Shown here piece after piece: positions 33,785 to 41,741 of a DNA stretch of 64,000 nucleotides. The DNA lies in contig JAZRWI010000080.1 in the NCBI GenBank assembly GCA_045599645.1, positions 22,660 to 86,659 on the forward strand, written 5' to 3'. The first letter of the stretch is position 1. The number at the start of each line of letters is the position of its first letter. The notes under the pieces are model-generated. The model searched no databases. It worked only from the letters and a program-made list of their open reading frames with translations, and was not told the origin of the DNA. Origin of the DNA: RUG334 sp045599645 (GTDB lineage: Bacteria > Muiribacteriota > Ozemobacteria > Ozemobacterales > Ozemobacteraceae). A program made the translations under genes and the position numbers.

Positions 33785-34546
33785 ATGGCAAAACTACTGT
33801 ATTTAAAACAACTAAACACTGTTCAGGTCGAAGAGCTTCTTCAAAAGGAAGCACCACTATTTATTCCTGTAGGCACACTTGAACCGCATGGTCGGCATCT
33901 TCCTGTAGGAACAGACACATACTGCGCTGAAAAAGTTGCGGAAAAACTCAGTGAAGCCTTTGACGGAGTAATTGCCCCATCAGTCGAATATGGCCTTACC
34001 AACGTATTTGCCCAGACCTCCCCGTCAAGCTTTTTCCCTGTTGATTTATATCAGGCCTTTATGGAACAGATCGTAAGAACCTTTTATAAGCAAGGTTTTA
34101 AAAAAATAATTATAATCAACGGACATGGCGGTAATAAAGATGCTCTGAAGCCATTACTCCGTAAAATAACAAGAGAAGCTCCTATAGCTTTATCAATCAT
34201 CAACTGGTGGATGTTTGCAGAAGAATTTGTTGAACCTATTTATCAGACTCAGCCAGGCGGACATGCTGCAGTAGAAGAAACAGCAGCAATATTATATGCT
34301 CACCCAGAGCTTGTAACCAAAGCGAATTACAAACCAAGCATCGATGACTGTGTTCCTAATGATGCACTCTGGCTTTACCCACCAGTAGGAGAAGTCCTGC
34401 TTAATGAACCAAACAAGGGTCAGCCATGCTTTGACAAAGACAAAGCAGACAAATTCATGGAAACAGTTATTTCTAATCTTGAAAGCCGCTTAAACAAGTG
34501 GTTCAAATCATTCAAAAGACTTCAGGGAGGCTTAAGACCAGAATAA
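33785..34546 (+). CDS. creatininase-family amidohydrolase
   Basis: 253 residues from ATG at 33785, four bases after GGGGG. Metal ligands of the family are visible: E33 and H35 in VGTLEPHGRHLP and D44 in VGTDTY, plus NGHGGN and PGGHAAVEETA. The family includes creatininase and the deformylase/amidase ArfB-like and mycofactocin-related MftE enzymes, which cleave cyclic or linear amides with Zn or Mn/Fe. The substrate here is unknown; nothing nearby suggests creatinine use. It is coupled by TAATG to a small membrane protein. Confidence 0.82.
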   Translation: MAKLLYLKQLNTVQVEELLQKEAPLFIPVGTLEPHGRHLPVGTDTYCAEKVAEKLSEAFDGVIAPSVEYGLTNVFAQTSPSSFFPVDLYQAFMEQIVRTFYKQGFKKIIIINGHGGNKDALKPLLRKITREAPIALSIINWWMFAEEFVEPIYQTQPGGHAAVEETAAILYAHPELVTKANYKPSIDDCVPNDALWLYPPVGEVLLNEPNKGQPCFDKDKADKFMETVISNLESRLNKWFKSFKRLQGGLRPE

Positions 34547-34845
34547 TGCCGGAAGCAATAGTAAATACCGCTACCACAACAGTTGTAGCTTCAACTACAT
34601 CAGTAGCCTCTGCTACTAAGCAAATTCCAGAAGTCTCACCATGGGTCAGCTATGGCGTAGACATAGTTTTGGTTATAGTATTCCTATACATACTATTGTT
34701 CACAAAAGCAGAAAAGACCAACGGTGAAGAATTAACACCAGAAGAAATGCCTAATGAACTGGAACAGGTTATACGCACTGATCCGGAAGATTCTGAAACC
34801 GAAGCAACAGAAGCCGAAACAGTTGAAAAAAAAGAAAAAGACTGA
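34546..34845 (+). CDS. small single-pass membrane protein, acidic tail
   Basis: 99 residues. The start ATG shares a base with the preceding stop (TAATG), so translation is probably coupled; no closer SD is seen. A Thr/Ala/Val/Ser-rich N-terminus is followed by one TM helix (YGVDIVLVIVFLYILLF) and an acidic, disordered C-terminus full of Glu and Thr. No family is recognised. It could anchor or regulate a membrane complex, but that is speculation. Confidence 0.55.
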   Translation: MPEAIVNTATTTVVASTTSVASATKQIPEVSPWVSYGVDIVLVIVFLYILLFTKAEKTNGEELTPEEMPNELEQVIRTDPEDSETEATEAETVEKKEKD

Positions 34846-34867
34846 TTTGCAGAAAACAGTATTGAAC

Positions 34868-34912
34868 GCATTACTGGAATAGATTTTATAAATCTATTCC
34901 AATGCTTTTTTT
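34868..34912 (+). terminator. terminator between convergent genes
   Basis: A perfect 12-bp stem (TGGAATAGATTT, 34875-34886, with its complement ending 34901) and a 3-base loop, extended by GCAT/ATGC, followed by a run of T. The right arm contains the stop codon of aat on the other strand. Confidence 0.85.
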
Positions 34913-35532
34913 AGCATTTCAAGATATTCATCACGGGCAATCTCTTTTGCGCCAAGATATCTTGTATGGTCGTTAATAACCTGAGAATCAAAGAGTGTAA
35001 AACCATTCTCATTTAAAAATGTCATCAGATACTTTAAAGCAAAGGTTGAAGCATTAGTTTCTGTATGAAACATGGATTCCCCTGCAAAAAGCTTTTTTAA
35101 AGCGACTCCATAAACTCCACCAACAAGCTTTCCATCAAGCCAGGCCTCACAGCTATGGGCAAGATTGAGCCTATGCAATTCACAGTAAGCCTCAATAAAA
35201 TTTTCATCTATCCAAGAGTCATCGCTGCCATGTCGAACAGCCTTTGAACAACCTGTTATTACGCCTCTGAAATCAGTATCGAAAGAGAATTTCATTTTTG
35301 TATTTTTATAGGCACGTTCCATACGGGAAGACAGCTTAAATTCTGCAGGAATAAAGATTGCCCTAGGATCAGGTGACCACCAGCTTACTACCGGATCAGA
35401 AGTCCATGGGAAAATACCATGGGTATATGCAGCAACAAGCATATCCGGTTTTAAATCACCGCCAACAGCTACTAATCCTTCATCGTCAGCCAGTCTTGGG
35501 TCTGGAAAGGTTATATTACGAAAAGTATTCAT
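34894..35532 (-). CDS. aat: leucyl/phenylalanyl-tRNA--protein transferase
   Basis: 212 residues, standard for Aat. Signatures: FPDPRLADDEGLVAVGGDL, AAYTHGIFPW, VSWWSPDPRAIF, HSCEAWLDGKLVGGVYGV and GESMFHTETNASTFAL. The enzyme adds Leu or Phe from tRNA to N-terminal Arg/Lys of proteins, making them ClpS/ClpAP substrates. No clpS or clpA is in the window. Its ATG shares a base with the stop of the DUF1893 gene upstream, so both are made from one mRNA. Confidence 0.95.
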   Translation of the reverse strand: MNTFRNITFPDPRLADDEGLVAVGGDLKPDMLVAAYTHGIFPWTSDPVVSWWSPDPRAIFIPAEFKLSSRMERAYKNTKMKFSFDTDFRGVITGCSKAVRHGSDDSWIDENFIEAYCELHRLNLAHSCEAWLDGKLVGGVYGVALKKLFAGESMFHTETNASTFALKYLMTFLNENGFTLFDSQVINDHTRYLGAKEIARDEYLEMLKKALE

Positions 35533-36002
35533 TAGCTCATTTTAACTTTGGTTAATCTTATAATTTCTTCTTTTAAGCGTGAGACAGCTTCATTAACTTC
35601 ATCAATACCAAGAACAGCTTTATCCATAGGACAAATGTCTGTATTTGTTCTGTTTCTGATTTCATCTGCTAGAGTTCCATAGGCAGCTTCAACAGAATGC
35701 TCAGTAAGAAGCTTAACAGCGCCTTTACTCATCGTTTCGCCATAAACAGCTTTTATACCAAAAGAAATAGCAATGAATGACGCGGCTCTGCCAATGATTT
35801 TGTCTGCCAGCACAGCCTCTTTTGCTGTTTCTATATTAGCATTGCAAACTTCCATCAGGGGTTTTATTCCCCTACCCTTAGCAGTAGCAAATATTTGTCC
35901 ATTAGCTATGAGCGCACAAGCAATCTCGTTCTGACCAATCAGAGCAATAGCATCATTAAGGGCTTCAGAATCATATTGTTTATTTGTAAATATTTCATTC
36001 AT
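35532..36002 (-). CDS. DUF1893 protein (cytidine-deaminase-like fold, TM1506 type)
   Basis: 156 residues matching the DUF1893 pattern: KGRGIKPLMEV, VLADKIIGRAASFIAISFGI, KAVYGETMSKGAV and NRTNTDICPMDKAV. Structures in this family show a deaminase-like fold, but I know of no established reaction. The Cys and Pro of DICPMD could be part of an active site. No signal peptide. It is translationally coupled to aat; no clear SD lies before its ATG, so the start is less certain. Confidence 0.75.
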   Translation of the reverse strand: MNEIFTNKQYDSEALNDAIALIGQNEIACALIANGQIFATAKGRGIKPLMEVCNANIETAKEAVLADKIIGRAASFIAISFGIKAVYGETMSKGAVKLLTEHSVEAAYGTLADEIRNRTNTDICPMDKAVLGIDEVNEAVSRLKEEIIRLTKVKMS

Positions 36003-36083
36003 AATTATATTTGTATCTCAATATTTCTTATCAAGCAAGTATAAGTTATCACATCACATTTCTATCCTATATTATCACTTGCA

Positions 36084-36112
36084 TTTTTAGTTAAATACTG
36101 CTTAAATAGGGC
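36084..36112 (+). promoter_or_regulatory. possible htpG promoter
   Basis: TTGCAT followed after 17 bases by TTAAAT, roughly 30 bases before the start; a modest match. No CIRCE-type inverted repeat is seen. Confidence 0.3.
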
Positions 36113-36144
36113 CATACAAAATTTATTTTAGAAGGGGTTAAAAC

Positions 36145-38100
36145 ATGTCTAACCAAACAACATACGAATTTAAAACCGAAGCCAAACAACTTCTAAACCT
36201 GATGATAAATTCAGTATATTCCCAGAAGGAAATATTCCTGAGAGAATTGATTTCAAACGCCTCTGATGCTCTCGACAAATTGAGATTCGCATCTTTGACC
36301 GACGAAAATCTTCGTAAGCTCACAGACGACCTTTACATCAGATTAACACCTGATAAAGAAAAGAATACTCTTACCATCTACGATAATGGTATCGGTATGA
36401 ATCACGATGACCTTGTTAACTACATTGGTACAATCGCCAAATCAGGAACCAGCGAATTTGCTGAAATGCTCAAGAAAGCAAATGAAGCAAAAGAAAGCTC
36501 TCCAGAACTGATTGGTCAGTTCGGTGTTGGTTTCTATTCAAGCTATATGGTAGCAGATGAAGTAGAAATCATTTCCCGCAAGGCTGGTGAAGAACAGGCA
36601 TGGAAATGGACCTCAAAGGGTGAAGGCAGTTATACTCTTGAAGAAGCTACCCGCAGCTCTCAGGGCACTAGCATTATTCTCCATCTCAAACCAATTGATA
36701 AAGAAGATTCTGAAGCTCAGGACTTCACAGAAGAATGGACTCTCAAATCAATCGTTAAGAAATATTCTGACTTTGTTGCTTATCCTGTAAAGATGCAGGT
36801 TTCTCACACCCATATCGAACGTGACGAAAACGGCAAGCCCAAAGAAGGCGCTAAGGAAGAAACTGTTGTTGAAGACCAGACCCTCAACTCAATGAAGGCA
36901 ATCTGGCTGCGCCCAGAAAAAGAAGTTAAGGAAGAAGAATACAAAGACTTCTACAAGCACCTCAGCCATGATTGGAACGACCCATTGAAGTGGATTTCCT
37001 TCAAAGCTGAAGGCACAACCAATGAATTCAATTCATTGCTTTTCATTCCTTCTAAACCAGGCTTCGACCTGTTCATGCCAGATTCAAAGCATGGTATCAG
37101 CCTTTATGTAAAACGCGTATTCATCATGAATGACTGCGAAGAACTCATTCCTGAATATCTGCGCTTTGTAAAGGGTGTTGTTGATTCTGAAGATCTTTCA
37201 CTCAACATCAGCCGCGAAATTTTGCAGCATGACAGACAGATTCAGACTATCCGCAAGACTGTTACCAAGAAGACTCTTGATTGCCTCAAGAAGCTTTACA
37301 AAGACGACAGAGACAAATACATTGATTTCTGGAAGCAGTTTGGCGCTGTTATCAAAGAAGGTCTCTTCAAGGAAACCGACAACAAAGACAGAATCTTTGA
37401 TTGCTGTCTCTTCCAGAGCACTATTTCTCCAACAGACCATTACACTCTCTCTGAATACATTGAACGCATGAAACCAGAACAGGATGCAATCTACTACCTG
37501 ACTGGCGAATCACGCGAAATCCTTGAAAACAGCCCACATCTTGAAGCCTTCAAGCAGAAAGGCTATGAAGTTCTCCTTCTTACAGACCCGGTTGACGAAG
37601 TTTGGGTTCAGTACACAAGCGAATACAAAGACAAGAAGTTCAAATCAGCAGCTGGTGCCGCTACAGAACTCGGCAACGAAGAAGAACGCAAGAAGACAAC
37701 TGAAACCCTGAAGAAGAAAGAAGAAGAATGGAAGTCACTTCTTGAACTCATTCAGAGCAAGCTTGATAAATATGTTAAGTCTGTTAAGCTTTCAGGCCGC
37801 CTGAGCACTTCAGCTGCCTGCATCGTTTGTGAACAGGGCGAACTCACTCCTCACCTTGAAGCTCTTCTTAAAGCCTCAGGCAAAGAAGTTCCAGCCAACA
37901 AACGCACATTGGAACTCAACCCAACTCATCCACTCATGAGCAAAATGTATGAAATGTTCACTGCAGACAAGAACAACCCCAAGCTTGGCGATTACGCTGA
38001 ACTCCTTTATGGTCAGGCTCTTCTTGCTGAAGGCGGTCAGATCCCTGATCCAGCCAGTTTCAACACAAAAGTTGCTGAATTGATGGTTGGTGCTCTCTAA
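36145..38100 (+). CDS. htpG: molecular chaperone HtpG (Hsp90)
   Basis: 651 residues, full length. The GHKL ATPase motifs are intact: FLRELISNASDALDKLRF, YDNGIGMNHDDL, GQFGVGFYSSYMVADEV and SQGTSIILHL. The middle domain has YVKRVFIMNDCEELIPEYLRF and NISREILQHDR with the catalytic-loop Arg; the C-terminal dimerisation domain is complete. It is a dimeric ATP-driven cytosolic chaperone. The ATG follows AAGGGG by eight bases. An esterase gene begins two bases after its stop. Confidence 0.97.
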   Translation: MSNQTTYEFKTEAKQLLNLMINSVYSQKEIFLRELISNASDALDKLRFASLTDENLRKLTDDLYIRLTPDKEKNTLTIYDNGIGMNHDDLVNYIGTIAKSGTSEFAEMLKKANEAKESSPELIGQFGVGFYSSYMVADEVEIISRKAGEEQAWKWTSKGEGSYTLEEATRSSQGTSIILHLKPIDKEDSEAQDFTEEWTLKSIVKKYSDFVAYPVKMQVSHTHIERDENGKPKEGAKEETVVEDQTLNSMKAIWLRPEKEVKEEEYKDFYKHLSHDWNDPLKWISFKAEGTTNEFNSLLFIPSKPGFDLFMPDSKHGISLYVKRVFIMNDCEELIPEYLRFVKGVVDSEDLSLNISREILQHDRQIQTIRKTVTKKTLDCLKKLYKDDRDKYIDFWKQFGAVIKEGLFKETDNKDRIFDCCLFQSTISPTDHYTLSEYIERMKPEQDAIYYLTGESREILENSPHLEAFKQKGYEVLLLTDPVDEVWVQYTSEYKDKKFKSAAGAATELGNEEERKKTTETLKKKEEEWKSLLELIQSKLDKYVKSVKLSGRLSTSAACIVCEQGELTPHLEALLKASGKEVPANKRTLELNPTHPLMSKMYEMFTADKNNPKLGDYAELLYGQALLAEGGQIPDPASFNTKVAELMVGAL

Positions 38101-38102
38101 CA

Positions 38103-39197
38103 ATGACTGCTACCCAAAACGGAATCTGCAAAATCAAACTTATAGTCACACTCAAGGCAGAAATGCCAAAAAGCGATTCCCTTTATATTTCGGGCAATCT
38201 TCTTGAATTAGGTGATTGGAATCCTGCCGGCAAAAAGTTGACTCAATCAGTTGACGGCACTTACTACATTGAATTCAATGCCCGAATGGGTAGCGTCGTT
38301 CAGTGCAAGTTTACGCGCGGAACATGGAAAAGTCAGGCTATCATTGACGAAAACGATGTTCCGCCGAACAATCTTGTAATAAAAGTAAACAAAAGCAAAG
38401 ATGTCAAAGTAGAAATACTGCAGTTTATGGACCAGAGACCTATAGTTTCTGACCCGGTTCAAGGCAAATTAATTGCTTTTGACATCTTTGAATGCAAAAA
38501 TCTCGAATATAAAAGACCTATCACAGTCTGGTTTCCAGATTCATATTCAGAAAAATCTGAACCGAACGCTGTAATTTACATGCATGATGGGCAGAATCTT
38601 TTTGAACCCTCTGCCTCTTTTGCCGGCAACGACTGGAAGGTAGATGAAACACTTACTAAGCTATTAAAAGCCAAGCAGATTAAGAATTGCATCGTTGTTG
38701 GCATTCCAAATTCACCTGAAAGAATGAAGGAATTGAATCTTGAAAGCAAGCTTGGCAGAGCATATGCTGAGTTCGTCATAAATGAAGTAATGCCATTCAT
38801 TAATGGCAAATTTAATACCAGCAAAAAGCCTGAAGATAACGTTATCGCAGGTTCATCAATGGGTGGTCTGATGTCTTTCCAGATGGCTATGGAATACCCG
38901 GAAGTGTTTGGTAAAGCAGCTTGTTTTTCTTCAGCATTCCCATATACCTTCAGCCAGATTATGGGTAAGGTTTCTAAGGCCAAGGATTTACCTTTTAATT
39001 CAAAAATTTATATCGATGCTGGCGATTTAGAAGACTCAATAACCACCAGCTACCACGAAATGTATGATCTTCTGATAAAGAAGGGCTTTGTTGAAGGCAA
39101 GAATCTTATGGGTTACCTTGATAAAGATGCAATCCACACAGAAAGCGCCTGGGCCAACCGCTTCCACATCCCCATGAAGTTCCTACTTGGAATATAA
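38103..39197 (+). CDS. esterase (PF00756 type) with N-terminal starch-binding-like domain
   Basis: 364 residues. Residues 10-105 look like a CBM20-type starch-binding domain (SLYISGNLLELGDWNP, GTYYIEFNARMGSVVQCKF). Residues 125-360 form an alpha/beta-hydrolase of the Fes/esterase D family: VIYMHDGQNLFEP, nucleophile Ser252 in GSSMGG, acid in IDAGDLED and His in DAIHTESAW. There is no signal peptide, so it should be cytoplasmic, perhaps acting on a glycogen-linked or other sugar ester. It lies two bases after htpG and is probably cotranscribed. Substrate unknown. Confidence 0.8.
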   Translation: MTATQNGICKIKLIVTLKAEMPKSDSLYISGNLLELGDWNPAGKKLTQSVDGTYYIEFNARMGSVVQCKFTRGTWKSQAIIDENDVPPNNLVIKVNKSKDVKVEILQFMDQRPIVSDPVQGKLIAFDIFECKNLEYKRPITVWFPDSYSEKSEPNAVIYMHDGQNLFEPSASFAGNDWKVDETLTKLLKAKQIKNCIVVGIPNSPERMKELNLESKLGRAYAEFVINEVMPFINGKFNTSKKPEDNVIAGSSMGGLMSFQMAMEYPEVFGKAACFSSAFPYTFSQIMGKVSKAKDLPFNSKIYIDAGDLEDSITTSYHEMYDLLIKKGFVEGKNLMGYLDKDAIHTESAWANRFHIPMKFLLGI

Positions 39198-39233
39198 TTA
39201 TACCAAGCTAGTATAACGTCTGTTCCAATATTT

Positions 39234-39261
39234 AATTCATAATTCATAATTCATAATGCAT
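39234..39261. repeat. four tandem heptamers AATTCAT
   Basis: AATTCAT repeated three times with a fourth variant copy AATGCAT, directly upstream of the longer heptamer array. Confidence 0.85.
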
Positions 39262-39300
39262 TAGGTTATAGCACTAACACCCGCCAAGCAGCACCAACCT

Positions 39301-39445
39301 CCTAAGACCTAAGACCTAAGACCTAAGACCTAAGACCTAAGACCTAAGACCTAAGACCTAAGACCTAATACCTAAGACCTAAGACCTAATACCTAAGACC
39401 TAAGACCTAAGACCTAATACCTAATACCTAAGACCTAGTATCTAA
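39301..39445. repeat. heptanucleotide array (CCTAAGA), about 20 copies
   Basis: About 20 head-to-tail copies of CCTAAGA with CCTAATA variants interspersed, degenerating at the right end. It occupies the 321-base gap between the esterase and the DUF3857 gene. The unit length is not a multiple of a codon and the array is non-coding. Confidence 0.95.
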
Positions 39446-39461
39446 TTTTAATTAATTTTGC

Positions 39462-39490
39462 TTTATTATTATTCGAAAAGCCTCTATAAT
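39462..39490 (+). promoter_or_regulatory. promoter of the DUF3857 operon
   Basis: TATAAT (39485-39490) preceded after 17 bases by a weak TTTATT (39462-39467). It lies immediately downstream of the heptamer array, so array length could influence the upstream promoter region. Confidence 0.45.
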
Positions 39491-39518
39491 ATTAATGAAA
39501 TGATTGGAGGCAATGACC

Positions 39519-41741
39519 TTGAGAAAGCTTTTACGACACAGCATACTATGTCTTTTATATATATTATCAGTTGCAACTGCTAATGCAGCAGTTATTACGA
39601 CCTCTTCCGGAAAGCCAATAGAAGCTTCTTCTATTTCTTATAAAGACAGCCAGCTATATTTCAACACCGGCTCAGAAACCAAGTCCTTAGACAGACGGGA
39701 TATAAGAGATATCAGTTTTTCTGCCAAGACCCAGAAGAAAGAAATCTCTTCAACAGAAATAGGTGATCTGGCTGAATATGTTGATAAAGCCCAAAAGCTC
39801 ATTGCTAAGTATCCTGATGCTCAGTCTGTATTAGTATATACAGAACGCAATCACCGCCATCGCCACGATGGTTCAAACATTTCCAGACATAGAAGCATAA
39901 CATACGTTGCCAAAGAAGAAGCACTCTGGGCTGCTCATGTATCAGTTTCATTCGACCCGAACCGTGAAAAGGTTAAAATTCTTCATGCAAGATGCTTAAC
40001 CCCGGAGGGTGAAGTTCATACCGTAAAGCCTGACCAGATAAAGATTTCAAAGGGCACCTCCGGTAGTGTTGATTTTTCAGAAGAACAGGACATGAGCTTC
40101 AGTATTCCCGGTGTTACTGTTGGAAGCCTTGTAGACTATAGCTATGAAATCGAAGAATACAATCCTTTTGATTCCAATCTTTTCAGTGGTGTAAGCTTCT
40201 TTCAGCTTACTCGCCCAATCGGTGAAGCAGTGCTTCGTGTTAGCGTCCCGATAGACCAGAAGCTTTACCATATTGCAAGAAATATCCCCGAAGAACAGTC
40301 AAACCCAACAATCATTGAAGCCGTTGACTCTGTTCTCTACACATGGAAAATGGAAGACATGCCGCCAGTTATTTCAGAACCTCGCATGCCACCTATCCGT
40401 GACGTACTTCCTTCAATTTTCTACAGCATCCAGAAAGATCACAAGTATATGCATGCCAAGCTCAAGCCCATGTATGATAAGCGCTTTGAGCTTACCGATG
40501 ATGTAAAAGCCAAGGTTGATGAACTGATAAAAGATTGCAAAAATACTAAAGAAAAAATAGCAAAACTTTATTATTTCTGCCAGCAGGAAATACGTTATAT
40601 TTCCATAAAATCTAATCTTGCCAGCAATCAGGTTGGTCATCCGGCAGATGAAACCCTAAAAAATAAATACGGCGATTGTACAGACAAAGGTATGCTGCTT
40701 TCCGTTATGCTTAAACACATTGGTGTAGAAGCATATCCAGTAACAATACTTACAAATAATGCAGGTAAAGCAGTCAGAGAATTAGGTATCTTTGACAGCA
40801 ACCATTGTATAACAGAAGTTCATCTTGATGGCCGCGTATTCTATCTTGATGCTACAGCAACAGATTTCAGGTATCCATATTTCCGCTCAGATGACCACGA
40901 TACTGATGCTTTGAACATTATGCTGGGAACCCAGAATAAAGTTCCACTGCCACCACCGGAAGACAATTCTACAACTTCAGTCCGTAAGATTAGCTTAGAA
41001 CCGGACGGCACAACTCATATTGACGTAGAAACAACATGCAATGGCCCGACAGAGGCATCTCTCCGCGGTTATGCACGTAATCTGAAGCCGGAAGAATATG
41101 AAAAACTGGTCAGACGTTCTATTTCTGCTCAGACAGCTGATTACGTTCTTGAAATAGCCACCCATACCAATCCTCTTGATTTTGACACTCAATACAAGAG
41201 TCATTCAGCATATACTCTTAACAGATTTGCTACAAAATCAGGAAAATACATGATTTTCTCTGTTCCTTACTTTGAAATCACATTTCCAGAAGTAAGCCTT
41301 GAAAAGAGAAATTATGCTATTCAACATGCAACCTCCCGTCAGCAGACAGATCAGCTTTCAATCAAGCTACCGGAAGGCTATGCTGTAAAATATCTTCCAC
41401 CGGCCCTCAGAGTTCAAAGTCCATATGTAGAATTTGAAATTATTTATGACCAGCAGGGTGACGAAATAGAAATTACACGTAAAATGGCTTTTCCACGAAG
41501 ATATATACCTGTTGAAGACTACGAAAGCTATAAAGCTGACGCAGAAAAGATTGCACATTCTTCCAAGCAAAAGATTTTCTTAGAAAAAATAGAAAAGGAA
41601 GAAAGCGAGCCAATCGCTAATGCCTCTGAAACAGTCAATATCAACAATCCTGTTCCTGACACACAAGAAAACTCTACTGAAAAAACTCTGGAAGGAACAG
41701 CTTCTACTACCGTAGAAGTTCAGGAAGGAGCACAAAAATGA
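39519..41741 (+). CDS. secreted DUF3857 / transglutaminase-like protein, active-site triad intact
   Basis: About 740 residues from TTG at 39519, chosen because GGAGG lies eight bases upstream; an ATG at 39513 is only two bases from the SD. Signal peptide LLYILSVATANAA. An N-terminal beta domain is followed by DUF3857 (AAHVSVSFDPNREKVKILHA) and a transglutaminase core with Cys387 (KYGDCTDKG), His429 (SNHCITEV) and Asp444 (YLDAT). A C-terminal DUF3858-like region follows. The fold crosslinks or cleaves peptides or amides in the periplasm; the true substrate is unknown. It is coupled by ATGA to a paralogue. Confidence 0.82.
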   Translation: MRKLLRHSILCLLYILSVATANAAVITTSSGKPIEASSISYKDSQLYFNTGSETKSLDRRDIRDISFSAKTQKKEISSTEIGDLAEYVDKAQKLIAKYPDAQSVLVYTERNHRHRHDGSNISRHRSITYVAKEEALWAAHVSVSFDPNREKVKILHARCLTPEGEVHTVKPDQIKISKGTSGSVDFSEEQDMSFSIPGVTVGSLVDYSYEIEEYNPFDSNLFSGVSFFQLTRPIGEAVLRVSVPIDQKLYHIARNIPEEQSNPTIIEAVDSVLYTWKMEDMPPVISEPRMPPIRDVLPSIFYSIQKDHKYMHAKLKPMYDKRFELTDDVKAKVDELIKDCKNTKEKIAKLYYFCQQEIRYISIKSNLASNQVGHPADETLKNKYGDCTDKGMLLSVMLKHIGVEAYPVTILTNNAGKAVRELGIFDSNHCITEVHLDGRVFYLDATATDFRYPYFRSDDHDTDALNIMLGTQNKVPLPPPEDNSTTSVRKISLEPDGTTHIDVETTCNGPTEASLRGYARNLKPEEYEKLVRRSISAQTADYVLEIATHTNPLDFDTQYKSHSAYTLNRFATKSGKYMIFSVPYFEITFPEVSLEKRNYAIQHATSRQQTDQLSIKLPEGYAVKYLPPALRVQSPYVEFEIIYDQQGDEIEITRKMAFPRRYIPVEDYESYKADAEKIAHSSKQKIFLEKIEKEESEPIANASETVNINNPVPDTQENSTEKTLEGTASTTVEVQEGAQK

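Noticed and set aside
39301..39445. Telomere-like sequence or CRISPR
   Set aside because: The heptamer resembles telomeric repeats only superficially; it is internal, short and next to ordinary genes.
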